Source: JAHHUA01 sp036635475
GTDB lineage: Bacteria > Bacillota > Clostridia > Oscillospirales > Ruminococcaceae
Reading direction: 5' to 3'
Assembly: GCA_036635475.1 (NCBI GenBank)
Contig: JAVWQH010000019.1
Span: 1-41,278, forward strand
DNA length: 41,278 nucleotides
The notes under the pieces are model-generated. The model made no database searches, had not been told where the DNA came from, and saw only the letters and a program-made list of their open reading frames with translations. Made by a program: the position numbers and the translations under genes. Positions 24,443-31,489 of this stretch are shown here, in pieces (positions within the stretch are counted from its first letter, which is position 1; each line of letters opens with the position of its first letter).

Positions 24443-24867
24443 TACTCTTCACTCCCCTTCTCTTCCTTAACAACAAATTTACATTTGATAGGTAGCTTAT
24501 GCATAGCCAAACGCATAGCCTCTCGAGCGAGTTCTTCTGTAACTCCGCTGATTTCGAACATAACTCTTCCTGGCTTAACAACAGCAGCCCAATATTCAAG
24601 GTTGCCTTTACCTGAACCCATTCGAGTTTCAGCAGGTTTTTCTGTTACTGGCTTGTCAGGGAAGATTTTGATCCAAACTTGACCACCACGTTTGATATAA
24701 CGAGTCATAGCAATACGGGCAGCTTCGATTTGGTTGGATGTAATCCACGCTGGTTCAAGAGCTTGTAGACCATAATCACCATAAGTTACTTTGTTACCTC
24801 TTAGTGATTTACCTGTCAAACGGCCTCTGTGAACTCTACGGTATTTAACTCTCTTAGGCAGAAGCAT
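24442..24867 (-). CDS. rplP: 50S ribosomal protein L16 (uL16)
   Basis: 141 residues: MLLPKRVKYRRVHRGRLTGK and the conserved EAARIAMTRYIKRGGQVWIK, with the MGSGKGNLEYWAAVVKPGRV motif at the peptidyl-transferase side. Overlaps both neighbours by one base, indicating tight coupling. Confidence 0.97.
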   Translation of the reverse strand: MLLPKRVKYRRVHRGRLTGKSLRGNKVTYGDYGLQALEPAWITSNQIEAARIAMTRYIKRGGQVWIKIFPDKPVTEKPAETRMGSGKGNLEYWAAVVKPGRVMFEISGVTEELAREAMRLAMHKLPIKCKFVVKEEKGSEE

Positions 24868-25550
24868 TACTTGTTGCCTCCTTCCTTGTGAGGTTTTTTA
24901 GTACCTTGAAGTACTTCACCAACATAAATCCAAGTCTTAACGCCGATTTTGCCGTAAGTTGTATTTGCCTCAGCAAAGCCGTAGTCAATATCTGCTCTGA
25001 TTGTTTGTAGTGGAATAGTACCTTCGTGATAGTGTTCAGTTCTAGCGATTTCAGCACCGCTCAAACGTCCGCTAACAGATACTTTAATACCCTTTGCACC
25101 AAGCTTCATTGTTCTTCCGATTGCTTGTTTCATAGCACGACGGAAGGAAGCTCTGTTTTCAAGTTGAAGAGCAATGTTCTCAGCAACTAGTTGTGCATTT
25201 CTATCGGGTTGTTTAACCTCAACAACATTTATGATAACATCAAGCTTGTTTTCCTTGCCTGTGTTTACAATTTTGTTTACGTCTTTTTTAAGTTCCTCAA
25301 TTGCAGATCCACCCTTACCAATTACGATACCAGGTTTTGCACAACTGATAAAAACTCTAATTCTTGCTGGATCACGCTCAATTTCAATGCGTGGAACGCC
25401 TGCTTCATATAGCTTCTTCTTTAGGTATTTACGGATTTTGTAATCCTCTACCAAGGTATCGCCGAAAGCATCGTCTCTAGCAAACCAGCGAGAATCCCAA
25501 TCTTTTATTACACCGACACGAAGTCCGTGTGGATTTACCTTCTGGCCCAT
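24867..25550 (-). CDS. rpsC: 30S ribosomal protein S3 (uS3)
   Basis: 227 residues: MGQKVNPHGLRVGVIKDWDS, a KH domain with FISCAKPGIVIGKGGSAIEE, and the C-terminal GTIPLQTIRADIDYGFAEAN. S3 lines the mRNA entry channel with helicase-related residues. Upstream of rplP. Confidence 0.97.
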   Translation of the reverse strand: MGQKVNPHGLRVGVIKDWDSRWFARDDAFGDTLVEDYKIRKYLKKKLYEAGVPRIEIERDPARIRVFISCAKPGIVIGKGGSAIEELKKDVNKIVNTGKENKLDVIINVVEVKQPDRNAQLVAENIALQLENRASFRRAMKQAIGRTMKLGAKGIKVSVSGRLSGAEIARTEHYHEGTIPLQTIRADIDYGFAEANTTYGKIGVKTWIYVGEVLQGTKKPHKEGGNK

Positions 25551-25570
25551 TAGTCTACCTCACTTTCAGC

Positions 25571-25906
25571 TTATTCTTTCTCTTTCAAAACTAGAGTAAT
25601 GTGGGAACTTCTCTTCAATATCTTAAAAGCCCTACCTTGTGCTCTTGGTCTGATTCTTTTTAGTGTTGGGCCGGGGCTAACAAAACACTCAGCAACATAT
25701 AGACTGTTTTTGTCCATGTTGTGGTTGTTTTCAGCGTTAGCTATGGCCGATTTTAGAAGCTTTTCCAACGGCTCACATGCAGCCTTTGAAGTATGCTTTA
25801 GAGTTGCAATAGCAAGCTCTACCGGCTTGTTTCTTATTTGATCAAGCACGATTTGAACCTTTCTTGGCGAAATACGTACATATCTTAAATAAGCTCTTGC
25901 TTCCAT
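25571..25906 (-). CDS. rplV: 50S ribosomal protein L22 (uL22)
   Basis: 111 residues: ARAYLRYVRISPRKVQIVLD and the beta-hairpin GPTLKRIRPRAQGRAFKILK that reaches into the exit tunnel and is a macrolide-resistance site. No unusual change is visible there. Confidence 0.97.
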   Translation of the reverse strand: MEARAYLRYVRISPRKVQIVLDQIRNKPVELAIATLKHTSKAACEPLEKLLKSAIANAENNHNMDKNSLYVAECFVSPGPTLKRIRPRAQGRAFKILKRSSHITLVLKEKE

Positions 25907-25928
25907 GTTTTATCCTCCTTTCGGCCCT

Positions 25929-26201
25929 TTACTTGGTTTTTTTGGAGCCAGCGTGTCCCCTGTAAGTTCTTGTTGGTACAAATTCTCCTAGTTTATGACC
26001 GACCATATCCTCAGTAACATAAACTGGAACGTGTTTACGACCGTCGTGAACAGCGAATGTGTGTCCAACAAATTCAGGGAATATTGTTGATGATCTGCTC
26101 CATGTTTTTAGAACTTTCTTCTCGCCCTTTTCATTCATCTCAAGAACTCTCTTAAGAAGAATCGGCTGAACGAAAGGTCCCTTTTTAACACTTCTACCCA
26201 T
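25929..26201 (-). CDS. rpsS: 30S ribosomal protein S19 (uS19)
   Basis: 90 residues: MGRSVKKGPFVQPILLKRVL, WSRSSTIFPEFVGHTFAVHD and a C-terminal FVPTRTYRGHAGSKKTK. Forms a pair with S13 in the 30S head. Between rplB and rplV. Confidence 0.97.
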   Translation of the reverse strand: MGRSVKKGPFVQPILLKRVLEMNEKGEKKVLKTWSRSSTIFPEFVGHTFAVHDGRKHVPVYVTEDMVGHKLGEFVPTRTYRGHAGSKKTK

Positions 26202-26228
26202 TGTTCATTTGCCTCCTTTCAGCTCGCC

Positions 26229-27062
26229 TTACTTAGAGCCTCTGCGCTTGACAATGTACTTGTCGGAGCGATTAGTTTTCTTTCTAGTCTTATAACCGAG
26301 AGCTGGTTTGCCCCAAGGTGTAACTGGTCCGGAACGTCCAATAGGAGCCTTTCCTTCACCACCACCGTGTGGATGGTCGCAAGGGTTCATAACAGAACCA
26401 CGAACTGATGGTCTCCAACCCATGTGGCGTTTTCTTCCGGCTTTACCGAGAGAAACGTTTTCATGGTCGATATTACCAACTTGACCAATAGTAGCCATAC
26501 ACTCGATTGGAACATTTCTAACTTCGCCTGATGGAAGTCTGATTTGACCATAAGCGCCTTCTTTAGCCATAAGTTGAGCTTGGATACCAGCAGCACGAGC
26601 AAGCTGTGCGCCTTTACCCGGATAAAGTTCAACGTTATGAATGAAAGTACCAACAGGAATACCTGAAAGAGGTTTAGCGTTACCTGGCTTGATGTCAGCA
26701 TTTTCGCCGGCAACAACTTTATCTCCAACGTTTAATCCGTTAGGAGCAAGAATGTAACGTTTTTCGCCATCTTCATATTGAATAAGAGCAATATGTGCAC
26801 TTCTGTTTGGGTCATATTCAAGAGTCATAACATTAGCTTCCATATCAAGCTTGTTTCTCTTGAAATCAATGATACGATATTTTCTGCGGTTTTTGCCGCC
26901 ACGATGACGAACTGTAATTCTACCTGTGTTGTTTCTGCCTGAATGGTTCTTAAGGGTTTCCAAAAGACTTCTTTCAGGAGCAACGTTGGATAGATTAGAA
27001 TAGTCGGTCACAGTCATCTCTCTTAGAGATGGTGTGGTAGGCTTGTAGCTTTTAATAGCCAT
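26229..27062 (-). CDS. rplB: 50S ribosomal protein L2 (uL2)
   Basis: 277 residues: MAIKSYKPTTPSLREMTVTD, the RNA-binding GRNNTGRITVRHRGGKNRRK region, and the conserved VMNPCDHPHGGGEGKAPIGR peptidyl-transferase loop including the essential histidine. Its 66-base leader can form competing hairpins that partly cover the ribosome site (see 27077-27130). Confidence 0.97.
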   Translation of the reverse strand: MAIKSYKPTTPSLREMTVTDYSNLSNVAPERSLLETLKNHSGRNNTGRITVRHRGGKNRRKYRIIDFKRNKLDMEANVMTLEYDPNRSAHIALIQYEDGEKRYILAPNGLNVGDKVVAGENADIKPGNAKPLSGIPVGTFIHNVELYPGKGAQLARAAGIQAQLMAKEGAYGQIRLPSGEVRNVPIECMATIGQVGNIDHENVSLGKAGRKRHMGWRPSVRGSVMNPCDHPHGGGEGKAPIGRSGPVTPWGKPALGYKTRKKTNRSDKYIVKRRGSK

Positions 27063-27076
27063 TTTAGGTTCATCTC

Positions 27077-27130
27077 CTCATAATGATTTCGGGATTATGA
27101 GATCCCATACTCAGTGTCTAAACGGACACT
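27077..27130 (-). other. Competing hairpins in the rplB leader
   Basis: On the minus strand, CTCATAAT (27094-27101) pairs with ATTATGAG (27077-27084), masking the GAGGAG of rplB. An alternative hairpin GGGAT/ATCCC (27102-27106 with 27091-27095) uses bases of the first loop and stem, so both cannot form together. A third hairpin AGTGTC/GACACT overlaps the rplW stop codon. Whether this works as a switch is inference. Confidence 0.4.
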
Positions 27131-27425
27131 ACATCATGCTCTCAAAGAACTCGATTGTCTTGGAGCTTTCTTTCAATGTAACGATAGCTTTTTTCCAATC
27201 TGGTTGGTAGCCCTGATGAGCGCCCATTCTCTTGGATCTGCCGTTACAATTCATAGTATTAACTTTCAAAACTTCTGTTCCTTTGAACAAAGCTTCAACA
27301 GCTTTTCCTATTTCGATTTTGTTTGCATCTTTAGCAACTTTGAAAGTGTACTTTTTCAAAGCGATTCCAGCCATAGATGCTTCGGTAATGATAGGCTTTA
27401 GTATAACGTCTTGGGGTGCCTTCAT
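27129..27425 (-). CDS. rplW: 50S ribosomal protein L23 (uL23)
   Basis: 98 residues: DVILKPIITEASMAGIALKK and VLKVNTMNCNGRSKRMGAHQ. It sits at the tunnel exit and docks trigger factor and SRP. The start overlaps the stop of rplD by one base. Confidence 0.97.
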   Translation of the reverse strand: MKAPQDVILKPIITEASMAGIALKKYTFKVAKDANKIEIGKAVEALFKGTEVLKVNTMNCNGRSKRMGAHQGYQPDWKKAIVTLKESSKTIEFFESMM

Positions 27426-28048
27426 TATGCATACACCTCCTCAAGTTTTTCACAAGCTTCTTTAACAATAATCATCTTGTTGCAGTTAAGAATGTCATAA
27501 ACATTCAAAGTATTAACAAGAGTTGTTTTAGCGCCTGGAATGTTTGCTGCACTCTTAATAACTTTCTCGTCAACCTTAGACATAACGATAAGTGCTTTTT
27601 TCTCAGCTCCAAGAGCTGTGAGCATCTTAATCATATCCTTAGTTTTGTAGGAATCAAGAGCAATTTTATCAACAATGATAAAGTTGTTATCGGAAACCTT
27701 TGAAGAGAAAGCTGATTTTATAGCCAATCTCTTAACTTTTTTGTTAAGGGTGTAGCTGTAATCTCTTGGCTTTGGTCCGAGAGCGATACCACCATGTCTC
27801 CATTGAGGAGCTCTGATGGAACCTTGTCTTGCATGGCCTGTACCTTTTTGTCTCCAAGGCTTGCGTCCACCACCAGCAACTTCAGTTCTTGTTAGAGTGG
27901 ATTGTGTGCCTTGACGTTGGTTTGCAAGGTAGTTTACAACTGCGGCATGCATAACTACTTTGTTAGGCTCTATGCCGAAGATGGCATCAGAAAGATTCAT
28001 CTCACCAACATTTTTACCAGCCATATCAAATACTGTAACCTTTGGCAT
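27425..28048 (-). CDS. rplD: 50S ribosomal protein L4 (uL4)
   Basis: 207 residues from the ATG at 28048 behind AAGGAGGAATCACA; a start 78 bases upstream would run into rplC. Contains the tunnel loop RTEVAGGGRKPWRQKGTGHA and RQGSIRAPQWRHGGIALGPK. In E. coli L4 represses its own S10 operon by binding the leader. The leader here (29085-29405) has a different layout but also contains an attenuator, so L4 is the first candidate effector. Confidence 0.97.
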   Translation of the reverse strand: MPKVTVFDMAGKNVGEMNLSDAIFGIEPNKVVMHAAVVNYLANQRQGTQSTLTRTEVAGGGRKPWRQKGTGHARQGSIRAPQWRHGGIALGPKPRDYSYTLNKKVKRLAIKSAFSSKVSDNNFIIVDKIALDSYKTKDMIKMLTALGAEKKALIVMSKVDEKVIKSAANIPGAKTTLVNTLNVYDILNCNKMIIVKEACEKLEEVYA

Positions 28049-28064
28049 TGTGATTCCTCCTTCC

Positions 28065-28700
28065 TTACGCCTTTTTAACGCTATCGTTGATGTAAACCAA
28101 ACCACCTTTAGGGCCTGGGATAGCACCTCTGAGCGCTATAAGATTATTTTCTGCGTCAATCTTCACTACTTCTAAGTTTTGAACAGTAACTCTTTCAGTA
28201 CCTAAGTGGCCTGCCATTTCTTTACCCTTCATTACTTTTGATGGGTCAGAACAAGCGCCGATAGAACCGGAGTGTCTGTGTGTAACTGAAGTACCATGAG
28301 TGGACTTCAAAGAGCGTTGATTATGACGCTTGATAACGCCTGAATAACCTTTACCTTTGCTTATTCCGCAAACATCAACGATGTCGCCTGAAGCAAATGT
28401 ATCAGCTTTGAGAATGTCGCCGACATTAAGAACGGAACAATCAGCAAGTCTGAATTCTCTAAGGTCTTTTTTGTAAGCAACGTCTGCTTTGTCGAAGTGA
28501 CCCTTCATAGGTTTGTTTACATTTTTTTCTGCTAGGTTGCCGAAACCGATCTGCACAGCTGCATAACCGTCGTTTTCGGTTGTTTTCTTTTGAACAACCA
28601 CGCATGGGCCTGCTTCGATAACTGTTACAGGGATAAAGTTGCCCTGTTCGTCAAAAAGTTGGGTCATACCAATCTTTTTGCCAATGATACACTTTTGCAT
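28065..28700 (-). CDS. rplC: 50S ribosomal protein L3 (uL3)
   Basis: 211 residues: MQKCIIGKKIGMTQLFDEQG, KGYSGVIKRHNQRSLKSTHG and GSIGACSDPSKVMKGKEMAG, the conserved loop near the peptidyl-transferase centre. Second gene of the S10 operon, separated from rpsJ by a 72-base gap with strong secondary structure. Confidence 0.97.
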   Translation of the reverse strand: MQKCIIGKKIGMTQLFDEQGNFIPVTVIEAGPCVVVQKKTTENDGYAAVQIGFGNLAEKNVNKPMKGHFDKADVAYKKDLREFRLADCSVLNVGDILKADTFASGDIVDVCGISKGKGYSGVIKRHNQRSLKSTHGTSVTHRHSGSIGACSDPSKVMKGKEMAGHLGTERVTVQNLEVVKIDAENNLIALRGAIPGPKGGLVYINDSVKKA

Positions 28701-28748
28701 TTTTCCTACCTCCTAAGGTTATTGGTTGGATTTTCCAACATGACCCGC

Positions 28749-28797
28749 TGTAGAAAATTAAACCACATTATATTATAGTTTAATTTCGATTTCTACA
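28749..28797 (-). other. Stem-loop spanning the end of rpsJ
   Basis: Fifteen base pairs: TGTAGAAA plus ATTAAAC at 28749-28763 pair with GTTTAAT (28778-28784) and TTTCTACA (28790-28797), with a 5-base bulge at 28785-28789. The stop codon of rpsJ is in the loop. It may limit ribosome read-through, guide RNA processing or adjust rplC output. Confidence 0.45.
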
Positions 28798-29084
28798 CCG
28801 GCAGGGAGCTCAAGACTTGTCAACGCTTCAACAGTTTTGTTGGAAGGTCTTAGAATGTCAATGAGTCTCTTGTGGGTTCTTGTTTCGAATTGTTCACGGC
28901 TATCTTTGTTAACGTGAACTGATCTTAGAACAGTGATTATTTCTTTTTCAGTTGGTAGTGGAATAGGTCCTGAAACCTTAGCACCTGTCTTCTTAGCTGT
29001 TTCTACGATTTTCTCAGCAGAAGCATCAACCAATTGATGGTCATAACCTTTAATTCTAATTCTGATTTTTTCCTTGACTGCCAC
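28773..29084 (-). CDS. rpsJ: 30S ribosomal protein S10 (uS10)
   Basis: 103 residues from a GTG start at 29084 behind AAGGAGGCG. Sequence AVKEKIRIRIKGYDHQLVDA and the conserved ETAKKTGAKVSGPIPLPTEK, RTHKRLIDILRPSNKTVEAL. First gene of the operon. It also forms the NusB-NusE (S10) antitermination factor in bacteria. Confidence 0.97.
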   Translation of the reverse strand: MAVKEKIRIRIKGYDHQLVDASAEKIVETAKKTGAKVSGPIPLPTEKEIITVLRSVHVNKDSREQFETRTHKRLIDILRPSNKTVEALTSLELPAGVEIEIKL

Positions 29085-29405
29085 TTATACATCGCCTCCT
29101 TAAATAAATGGTAACTACTCAGCGACGCTTCAAATGCTTGATTTAACTTGAACACTGTGCCGTGTGTTTGTTTGGTTTGTAAATAAAAAACCGGTCGAGC
29201 CACATCTATAAAAATAGACAGACTCAGCCGGGACTTTGCAAATAACAGAACTAGCCTGTTTTGCTATACTAACCTGAGAACACATCTCAAGTGACAAAAA
29301 AGTCAGTATTTAAAGTCGCCCGGTTTAAAATCGGACATACTCGGCGAAAATTACCCGCAAACAGCGGCAACCTCTCGCTTCAACGCATATCTTGTGCAGT
29401 CTTGC
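29085..29405 (-). promoter_or_regulatory. S10 operon leader RNA with terminator/antiterminator
   Basis: About 320 nt from the likely transcription start to rpsJ. Upstream sequence CCGGG-CG-ACTTT (minus strand, 29312-29323) can pair with AAAGTCCCGG (29228-29237) over ten bases with a two-base bulge. This removes the CCGG base of the terminator at 29191-29231. The region also holds a hairpin GCAAAACAG/CTGTTATTTGC at 29237-29263 and the GAAGCGAGAGGTTGCC segment near 29365-29385. The leader matches the idea of L4- or S10-class ribosomal protein leaders of Firmicutes. Assignment to a known Rfam family was not possible. Confidence 0.6.
29181..29231 (-). terminator. Attenuator terminator in the S10 operon leader
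   Basis: Long imperfect hairpin between CCGG at 29191-29194 and CCGG at 29228-29231. On the minus strand the inner arms GAGTC-TGTCTAT and ATAGATG-T-GGCTC pair with G-U pairs and one bulge. It is followed by TTTTTTATTT. It lies about 100 bases before rpsJ and after the promoters, so it must be bypassed for operon expression. Confidence 0.7.
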
Positions 29406-29411
29406 TCATTT

Positions 29412-29440
29412 ATAATACACTATCCAAAAGCCAATTGCAA
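29412..29440 (-). promoter_or_regulatory. rpsJ: Main promoter of the S10-spc-alpha operon
   Basis: TTGCAA at 29435-29440, 17-base spacer, TATTAT at 29412-29417 on the minus strand. Upstream lie A/T tracts (29441-29470) resembling an UP element, as expected for a strong ribosomal promoter. Confidence 0.7.
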
Positions 29441-29477
29441 GTATTTTTTTATATTTTTTTCAAAAAATCAAAATTCT

Positions 29478-29582
29478 GTTATACTGTCAGTTTTCGAGAA
29501 TTTCACATATCATTTTTGTGCATATTGACTATTTTATATATGAATTAGCTTAATTATAGATTTTTTCCCTTGAAATTCTCAA
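29478..29582 (-). promoter_or_regulatory. Two further promoter candidates upstream of the S10 operon
   Basis: GTGAAA (29501-29506), 17 bases, TATAAC (29478-29483); and TTGAGA (29577-29582), 18 bases, TATAAT (29553-29558). Both face the operon. Multiple start sites are known for S10 operons in other Gram-positive bacteria. Confidence 0.45.
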
Positions 29583-29632
29583 AAATAAATTATACTCTAA
29601 GTCTATTTTATGGTGTTATATCCAATATATAC

Positions 29633-29668
29633 ATAAAATAAAATGACGCACCGAAACTCGGCACGTCA
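29633..29668 (-). terminator. Terminator behind the lipoprotein gene
   Basis: On the minus strand TGACG-TG-CCGA pairs with TCGG-TG-CGTCA through two G-U pairs (29644-29668), followed by TTTTATTTTAT. In the plus direction the G-U positions become C-A mismatches, so it is strand-specific. It isolates the lipoprotein gene from the S10 promoters. Confidence 0.7.
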
Positions 29669-29687
29669 AAATTAGATAAAACTATAA

Positions 29688-30452
29688 TTATTTAACCATA
29701 TTACCCTTTAAGATTTGGAAGTCATTATCTTTTGCAAAGCTTTCAAGGTTAAAGTTCTTTTCAAATTTGAAATTAGCTAAAGCAAGGCTCTTAGCCTCAC
29801 CGTCACCGTCAATCATAGTAGGATTGCAAGTCATAACGTGAGAGTCATCAATTGGCAAAACGATTGTGATGATTTTTTTGCTATTGAAATCTTCATCTAA
29901 ATAGGAAGTTTCATTATAACAATAAATCAGTTGTTCTGTGTCAGAAACTTTTGGGAAATTTGCTTTCTCTGGGAAATCTGTTGGATATTCTTTGTATGTT
30001 CCGCCTCTGATTTGACCGCCAATAGCATTGATATCGCCAACAAGCTTTCCAGCATAACTATTTTGAAGTTGGTCAATCATATATTTAGCAGGTGTAAGAA
30101 TTGGTTCAATTGGTAAAAACGTGCCACTACCGCCGTCTTTTTGGAAGCAAGTTTTATAATCCTCGGTTATAGCGATAACTGCGTTAGCCACAATTCCGCT
30201 ATCCATTTTGAACGCAAAGCATTTTTTGCCATCTATTTTTTCTTCGCCGACAAAAGTGATTTTAGCATCTTTGCCATATTGTGATTTAACGATTTTTTCA
30301 AGTTCAACTTTAGCCTCATCACTAGCTTTAGTTTCTGGTGCAGATGACTGGGAAGTTTCTGAAGAGTTATCCTTGTCCTTATCTCGTGGTTTACAAGCTG
30401 TAACGGACAAAGCAACTAATGCTACCATTAATATAGTTAAAATTCTTTTCAT
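29688..30452 (-). CDS. Secreted lipoprotein, unknown function
   Basis: 254 residues from the ATG at 30452 (TTAGGAG upstream); an earlier in-frame start at 30518 would place 22 residues ahead of the signal peptide and is unlikely. The signal peptide MKRILTILMVALVALSVTAC has the lipobox VTAC with Cys20 as lipidation site, followed by a charged, Ser-rich linker (KPRDKDKDNSSETSQSSAPE). The mature domain, about 200 residues, has alternating strands and no recognised family. Monocistronic with its own promoter and terminator, lying between the tRNA operon and the ribosomal cluster. Confidence 0.8.
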   Translation of the reverse strand: MKRILTILMVALVALSVTACKPRDKDKDNSSETSQSSAPETKASDEAKVELEKIVKSQYGKDAKITFVGEEKIDGKKCFAFKMDSGIVANAVIAITEDYKTCFQKDGGSGTFLPIEPILTPAKYMIDQLQNSYAGKLVGDINAIGGQIRGGTYKEYPTDFPEKANFPKVSDTEQLIYCYNETSYLDEDFNSKKIITIVLPIDDSHVMTCNPTMIDGDGEAKSLALANFKFEKNFNLESFAKDNDFQILKGNMVK

Positions 30453-30485
30453 TTTATAATACACTCCTAAAATTAATCTTTTATA

Positions 30486-30515
30486 ATAATAACATAGAAT
30501 GATAGCTAATTTCAA
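30486..30515 (-). promoter_or_regulatory. Promoter of the lipoprotein gene
   Basis: TTGAAA at 30510-30515 and TATTAT at 30486-30491 on the minus strand, spacing 18 (or TTATTA with spacing 17). Start site would be about 25 bases before the ATG. Confidence 0.5.
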
Positions 30516-30518
30516 CAC

Positions 30519-30932
30519 AAATTTAAAAATTTACATTACATTTAAAATTTGCAACAATGCCGCCAAAATTTCCCTCTATAATAGTATCGCAAAATATCCT
30601 CGGAATTTGTGTGAGCTAATTTCATATTCCGCTATTTATATAATTTTATTCTGCGTAAAGATTATTCCACTATTACCTATCAGTTAAAATCAAGTCGTAT
30701 AAAACGTCCTTTTCAAATCCCTAGGGTCATGAAAAAAACAGATACGTTTCGTATCTTTAAATTTTCATCAGCTATTAACAAGTTTTTCCGTAAAAACTCT
30801 CGTCTTTTAAAAATTATATTTCTTATCCCATACCAACTTTCGAACTTCTGCAAAACTTTTATCTTGGTTTCAATGGATTTTACCCGCGGACTAAAAACCA
30901 GCCACTGGCTGCTTTTTGCAACCTTTGGTTGC
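30519..30932. other. Non-coding stretch between the lipoprotein gene and tRNA-Glu
   Basis: About 410 bp with no believable gene. It carries one copy of the 52-bp repeat (30705-30756) and small palindromes at its right end: CAGCCA-C-TGGCTG at 30899-30911 and GCAACC-TTT-GGTTGC at 30918-30932. Confidence 0.5.
30705..30756 (+). repeat. 52-bp direct repeat, copy 1
   Basis: Identical to 30933-30984 over 52 bases (begins CGTCCTTTTCAAATCCCTAG, ends GATACGTTTCGTATCT). This copy has the short GATACG/CGTATC hairpin but lacks the following T-run, so it is not a terminator. Confidence 0.85.
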
Positions 30933-30984
30933 CGTCCTTTTCAAATCCCTAGGGTCATGAAAAAAACAGATACGTTTCGTATCT
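30933..30984 (+). repeat. 52-bp direct repeat, copy 2
   Basis: Second copy of the repeat at 30705-30756, 228 bp away. Here the repeat merges into a complete terminator hairpin behind tRNA-Glu. Confidence 0.85.
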
Positions 30985-30992
30985 GTTTTTTT
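30960..30992. terminator. Terminator of the tRNA operon
   Basis: Perfect 15-bp stem, AAAAAAACAGATACG at 30960-30974 and CGTATCTGTTTTTTT at 30978-30992, loop TTT. It follows the 3' end of tRNA-Glu on the minus strand with no spacing and works in both directions. Confidence 0.85.
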
Positions 30993-31066
30993 GGTGACCC
31001 GTACGGGATTTGAACCCATGATACCGCCGTGAAAGGGCGGTGTCTTAACCACTTGACCAACGGGCC
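30992..31066 (-). tRNA. tRNA-Glu(TTC)
   Basis: 75 bases including encoded CCA. Acceptor GGCCCGT pairs with ACGGGTC; anticodon arm CCGCC-CTTTCAC-GGCGG gives anticodon TTC; T-arm GGGTTCAAATCCC is standard. Read on the minus strand downstream of tRNA-Met. Confidence 0.95.
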
Positions 31067-31085
31067 TTATTAAATTAAATATGAT

Positions 31086-31162
31086 TGGTAGCGGCAGTCG
31101 GATTTGAACCAACGACACTTCGGGTATGAACCGAATGCTCTAGCCAACTGAGCTATGCCGCC
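31086..31162 (-). tRNA. tRNA-Met(CAT), elongator type
   Basis: 77 bases including encoded CCA. Acceptor GGCGGCA/TGCCGCT with a G-U first pair, D-arm AGCTCAGTTGGCTAGAGC, anticodon arm TTCGG-TTCATAC-CCGAA. The paired first base pair and D-arm favour elongator Met over initiator; a CAT tRNA-Ile2 is less likely. Confidence 0.93.
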
Positions 31163-31186
31163 ATATAAACACAACCAGCGAGTACC

Positions 31187-31215
31187 ATTATATCTCTTTT
31201 TTTTCAGTTTGTCAA
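31187..31215 (-). promoter_or_regulatory. Promoter of the tRNA-Met/tRNA-Glu operon
   Basis: Consensus TTGACA (31210-31215), 17 bases, TATAAT (31187-31192) on the minus strand, 25 bases upstream of mature tRNA-Met. Confidence 0.85.
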
Positions 31216-31291
31216 GAAGTATTTTCAAAGTTTTTTAAAAATATTTGAAAACCTACTTTAAAACATTTAATCGCACTTGGACTGTTTTTGT

Positions 31292-31320
31292 ATTATACAC
31301 TAATATTATAAGCTTGTAAA
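31292..31320 (-). promoter_or_regulatory. Second promoter upstream of the tRNA operon
   Basis: TTTACA (31315-31320), 17 bases, TATAAT (31292-31297). Same direction as the main tRNA promoter, 105 bp further upstream. Confidence 0.55.
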
Positions 31321-31442
31321 GGGTTTTTATGCGTTTTTTTAAAATATAAATATTCTCACAAAAAGTTTTCCACAAGTTGTTAGAAAAATGTTAATAACAA
31401 TTATAAAAATCTGATTAGGGTTGCTATATTAATAGAAAAACC

Positions 31443-31475
31443 AAAAAAACAGGCTAATTTTCATAGCCTGTTTTT
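31443..31475. terminator. Terminator of guaB
   Basis: 12-bp stem AAAAACAGGCTA (31445-31456) and TAGCCTGTTTTT (31464-31475), 7-base loop, T-runs on both sides. It follows the guaB stop codon at once. Confidence 0.88.
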
Positions 31476-31489
31476 CATTATAATAAAAT

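Noticed and set aside
30939..30957. TTCAAATCCC-TA-GGGTCA resembling the 3' part of a tRNA on the plus strand
   Set aside because: The T-stem cannot pair and no D-arm or anticodon arm precedes it, so it is not a tRNA gene.
31366..31374. TTTTCCACA, a match to the loose DnaA box, in an AT-rich stretch
   Set aside because: It is a single box. Another at 32734-32742 lies in guaB codons. No cluster or unwinding element supports an origin here.
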